Assembly (NCBI GenBank): GCA_002415085.1
Contig: DIBV01000011.1
Span: 1-64,000, forward strand
From: Arsukibacterium sp. UBA5043
GTDB lineage: Bacteria; Pseudomonadota; Gammaproteobacteria; Enterobacterales; Alteromonadaceae
Length of the DNA stretch: 64,000 nucleotides
Reading direction: 5' to 3'
Made by a program: the position numbers and the translations under genes. Below, in pieces: positions 60,774-64,000 of this stretch. The notes beneath the pieces were generated by a model. That model did no database searches and was not told where the DNA came from. It saw nothing but the letters and a program-made list of their open reading frames with translations. Every line of letters starts with the position of its first letter. Position 1 is the first letter of the stretch.

Positions 60774-63518
60774 TTAGCTAAGTTTGCCATGACACTGTTT
60801 GTATTTTTTGCCAGAGCCACACGGACATGGGTCGTTGCGGCCCACTTTATCACCTTCGCGTACTACCGGCGTTGGCATTACACCCGCTGGTGCTGCGCCT
60901 GCTGGCGCGGCATTCGCCGAAGCGTCACCACCCATCTGACTGGCTTCAGCATGCTGATAATTATGCGGTACGGCATCGGCCTTACGACGCTGCTCTTCCA
61001 CTGCCTCAACATCTTCTGCCGCTTTTACCTGTACCCGGCTTAAAATACCAATAACATCGGTTTTCAGCTCGTCCAGCATGTTTGAGAACAGTTCAAACGC
61101 TTCACGCTTGTATTCCTGTTTCGGATTTTTCTGGGCGTAGCCCCGCAGGTTTATACCCTGACGCAGATGATCCATTGCCGCTAAATGTTCTTTCCAGTGG
61201 GTATCGAGGCTTTGCAACATAATGGCCTTTTCAAACTGGCGCAGTACTTCCACCCCAACCATTTGCTCTTTATGCTTATAGCCTTCGCTAAATTCCAGCT
61301 GAATTTTATCGCGCAGTTTTTCTTCAAACAGCTTTTTATCATCGGCCAGCCACTGGCTTACCGGTAACTCGAGACCGAAGTCGGCCTTTAAACGCTGCTC
61401 TAGTCCCGGAATATCCCACATTTCGTCCAGTGACTGCGGCGGAATATACTCGCTTATCACCGAATCAACCACGTCTTCACGAATCGCACTGACCGTTTCG
61501 CTGATATCAGTCGCATCCAGTAGCTCGTTACGTTGTTCGTATACTACTTTACGTTGATCGTTTGCCACGTCATCAAATTCCAGTAATTGCTTACGGATAT
61601 CGAAGTTGCGGGCTTCCACTTTACGCTGGGCATTTTCAATAGCCCGGCTGACCCATGGGTGTTCGATCGCTTCACCTTTTTCCATCCCGAGGCGGCGCAT
61701 CATACCCGCCATCCGGTCTGAGGCGAAAATACGCATTAAAGTATCGTCCAGCGACAAGTAAAAGCGCGATGAACCCGGATCGCCCTGCCGGCCGGAGCGG
61801 CCACGAAGCTGGTTATCAATCCGTCGTGATTCATGCCGCTCTGTACCAATAATATGCAAACCACCCGCAGCAATAACTTCGTCATGCCGCTGTTGCCAGT
61901 CGGTGGTAATTTTGGCAACTGCGTCGTCGGTTTTCTCGCTTAGCGCGGCTAATTCAGACTGTAAGCTACCACCCAGTACAATATCGGTACCCCGACCGGC
62001 CATGTTGGTAGCAATCGTTACCGTACCAGGACGGCCGGCATCAGCAATAATCTGTGCTTCATTGGCGTGAAACTTTGCGTTTAATACCTGATGCTTAATT
62101 TTAGCTTTGTTTAGTAAGCCAGACAGATACTCAGAGCTCTCGATAGAGGCAGTACCGACCAGCACTGGCCGTTTGGCGTCGCGAGCTTTAATAATGTCTT
62201 CAATGATGGCGTTATATTTATCTTCTGCTGTCAGATAAACCAGATCGGCCATATCGTTACGAACCATAGGCCGGTTAGTTGGCACCACGATAGTTTCCAG
62301 ACCATAAATTTGCTGGAATTCAAATGCTTCAGTATCGGCTGTACCAGTCATCCCGGCCAGTTTGTTGTATAACCGGAAGTAATTCTGGAAGGTAATTGAA
62401 GCCAGGGTCTGGTTCTCGTTCTGGATCCGTACCCCTTCTTTGGCTTCTACCGCCTGGTGCAAACCTTCAGACCAGCGTCGGCCTTCCATGGTACGGCCGG
62501 TATGTTCGTCAACAATAACGATTTCACCTTCTTTTACCACGTAGTCAACGTCGCGCTTAAACAACTGGTGCGCACGTAGCGCCGCATATACATGGTGTAA
62601 CAGGGTGATATTGGCAGCAGAGAATAAGGTATCGTCCTGTTCGATCATGCCAGCTTCACGTAGCATGTCTTCTACTTTAATCTGGCCTTGTTCGGTTAAG
62701 TAAACCTGACGGGCTTTTTCATCAACGGTAAAGTGGCCGTCGCCATGGTTGCCTTCTTCGTCTTCCTTTTCCTGCTTTTCCAGCTGCGGTACCAGAGTAT
62801 TAATTTTCTTATACAGCTCTGAACTGTCTTCAGCCGGGCCGGAAATAATCAGCGGGGTACGGGCTTCATCAATTAATATCGAGTCAACTTCATCGATAAT
62901 GGCAAAAGCTAAATCCCGCTGTACCCGATCTTGTGGCGAAAACGCCATATTGTCGCGCAGGTAATCGAAACCAAATTCGTTGTTGGTACCGTAAGTAATG
63001 TCGGCCTGATACGCCTGCTGCTTGGCCTGATGGGCCAAACCTGGCACGTTTACACCAACAGTTAAGCCTAAAAAGCTGAACAGTGGTTCATTGGTTTCAG
63101 CATCTCGCCTGGCCAGGTAGTCGTTAACGGTAATGACATGCACGCTCTTGCCGCTTAGTGCATTTAAGTATGCCGGCAGGGTAGCGGTAAGAGTTTTACC
63201 TTCACCGGTTCGCATTTCAGAAATACGGCCCTGGTGCAGCACAATACCACCCAACAACTGTACATCGAAGTGGCGCATTTTAAATACCCGGGTACTGGCT
63301 TCACGCACTGTAGCAAAGGCTTCGGGCAGGATATCTTCTAAACTGGCGCCTTGTTCAATCCGCTGTTTAAACTCGGCGGTTTTTTGCTTTAACGCCTCAT
63401 CAGATAAGGCCTGGTATTCAGCTTCCAGAGCATTAACCTGCTGCACCTGTTTCTGTTGTTTTTTCAAGAAGCGGTCGTTACGGCTGCCAACTAATTTGGC
63501 GAAAAATTTTCCAAACAT
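60774..63518 (-). CDS. secA: Preprotein translocase ATPase SecA
   Basis: SecA drives protein export through SecYEG. The 914 residues show RMTGEGKT-type Walker A ([17 protein letters not shown]), [19 protein letters not shown] and the C-terminal zinc tail [18 protein letters not shown] that binds SecB. The C-terminal linker is Ala-rich. Complete and normal. Confidence 0.98.
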   Translation of the reverse strand: MFGKFFAKLVGSRNDRFLKKQQKQVQQVNALEAEYQALSDEALKQKTAEFKQRIEQGASLEDILPEAFATVREASTRVFKMRHFDVQLLGGIVLHQGRISEMRTGEGKTLTATLPAYLNALSGKSVHVITVNDYLARRDAETNEPLFSFLGLTVGVNVPGLAHQAKQQAYQADITYGTNNEFGFDYLRDNMAFSPQDRVQRDLAFAIIDEVDSILIDEARTPLIISGPAEDSSELYKKINTLVPQLEKQEKEDEEGNHGDGHFTVDEKARQVYLTEQGQIKVEDMLREAGMIEQDDTLFSAANITLLHHVYAALRAHQLFKRDVDYVVKEGEIVIVDEHTGRTMEGRRWSEGLHQAVEAKEGVRIQNENQTLASITFQNYFRLYNKLAGMTGTADTEAFEFQQIYGLETIVVPTNRPMVRNDMADLVYLTAEDKYNAIIEDIIKARDAKRPVLVGTASIESSEYLSGLLNKAKIKHQVLNAKFHANEAQIIADAGRPGTVTIATNMAGRGTDIVLGGSLQSELAALSEKTDDAVAKITTDWQQRHDEVIAAGGLHIIGTERHESRRIDNQLRGRSGRQGDPGSSRFYLSLDDTLMRIFASDRMAGMMRRLGMEKGEAIEHPWVSRAIENAQRKVEARNFDIRKQLLEFDDVANDQRKVVYEQRNELLDATDISETVSAIREDVVDSVISEYIPPQSLDEMWDIPGLEQRLKADFGLELPVSQWLADDKKLFEEKLRDKIQLEFSEGYKHKEQMVGVEVLRQFEKAIMLQSLDTHWKEHLAAMDHLRQGINLRGYAQKNPKQEYKREAFELFSNMLDELKTDVIGILSRVQVKAAEDVEAVEEQRRKADAVPHNYQHAEASQMGGDASANAAPAGAAPAGVMPTPVVREGDKVGRNDPCPCGSGKKYKQCHGKLS

Positions 63519-63730
63519 TATCCAGATACCATTTAAGTTAAAACTGCTTTGCAGCCCTGGCCAGGCCAGTTATTTATTGTCGTTGTAAGTTACTGCCTGC
63601 CGGCAAATCGGCTATTGGCAGGATATGGTGCCAGCCGCGGTGAGTTTCAAGCCCGGCTAACTGTAGCAGCACCGATAAAACCTGTTACACTTATCCGGCC
63701 TGCTGTGAAGCCCTAATAAGTGCGCTGTTG

Positions 63731-64000
63731 ATGAAACGCTATAGTCATAAACCCGAAGATTTAACTAAGCTGTTTGGCCAGAGCTCTCTGGCCACCATGC
63801 AGCAACAGTATGAACTTGTTCGCAAATTAAACGCCGAGCTATGCCATATTTTGCAACTGGAGCAACTGAGCTTTTGTCAGGTGTCGAGCATTAATGCCGG
63901 GCGGGCGGTTATTTTATGTCAATCGCCAGGCTGGGCTAACCGGTTAAAGATGCAGCGCGATGCCATTCTAGACAATTTCAGGCAAAAAATCTTGCCTGAT
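63731..64000 (+). CDS. DciA-like DUF721 protein, partial
   Basis: The ATG at 63731 opens a frame running off the window, at least 90 residues: MKRYSHKPEDLTKLFGQSSL, ELCHILQLEQLSFCQVSSIN and GRAVILCQSPGWANRLKMQ. This matches DUF721/DciA, a helicase-loading adaptor for DnaB in most bacteria lacking DnaC. It is divergent from secA, as in many Gammaproteobacteria. GCGCTGTTG precedes the ATG without a strong Shine-Dalgarno. Confidence 0.8.
   Translation, partial: MKRYSHKPEDLTKLFGQSSLATMQQQYELVRKLNAELCHILQLEQLSFCQVSSINAGRAVILCQSPGWANRLKMQRDAILDNFRQKILPD

Overview
The window looks like a chromosome segment of a free-living gammaproteobacterium. The pil-coaE-zapD-yacG block, the gmk-rpoZ-spoT-recG block and the dciA/secA/mutT block are all typical of Gammaproteobacteria. 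The TonB receptor, BNR-repeat protein, PEP-CTERM protein and short dispersed repeats suggest an Alteromonadales/Chromatiaceae member such as Rheinheimera, Alishewanella or Arsukibacterium. The genus is inferred from gene content only. I saw no rRNA, tRNA or CRISPR array.

Positions 1 to about 24,200 are an accessory island. It opens with integron-cassette-like genes (one with a macro domain) separated by decayed attC-like sequence. Next comes a minus-strand restriction block: McrBC, a type I system (hsdM-hsdS-hsdR) with the wreck of a RhuM/Fic-type gene between hsdS and hsdR, a HEPN-like orphan and a membrane-anchored Mrr-type nuclease. Then follow a WYL regulator, a BrnT-like toxin-antitoxin pair, satellite or prophage genes (AlpA, RadC-type JAB protein, short tyrosine recombinase, YagK/YfjJ-type protein), several orphan genes and a Fic AMP-transferase with its own candidate operator. 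Much of the island is AT-rich and has low-content intergenic stretches.

Positions 24,500 to 34,700 hold envelope and nutrient genes: an M14 peptidase, a TonB receptor with a PepSY partner, a large secreted BNR-propeller protein and a membrane sensor diguanylate cyclase. Positions 34,800 to 42,000 are housekeeping: a DUF4442 hotdog protein, gmk, rpoZ, spoT, ridA, a periplasmic binding protein and recG.

Positions 42,000 to 51,450 contain a coherent D-glutamate/5-oxoproline cluster: the two domains of D-glutamate cyclase as separate genes, PxpABC 5-oxoprolinase and a D-amino-acid aminotransferase. A giant cache-type membrane protein sits on the opposite strand inside it. Positions 51,900 to 58,450 are pilA-pilB-pilC-pilD-coaE-zapD-yacG. 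Positions 58,500 to 64,000 hold a PEP-CTERM protein behind a sigma-54-like promoter and a 16-bp-period TGTAC array, an IalB-like protein, mutT, secA and the start of a divergent DciA-like gene.

The signals most worth following are the TGTAC array with its sigma-54 promoter, the D-glutamate/5-oxoproline cluster, the ruined RhuM-Fic gene in the hsd operon, the triple operator in front of fic, and the attC-like remnants at the left end.
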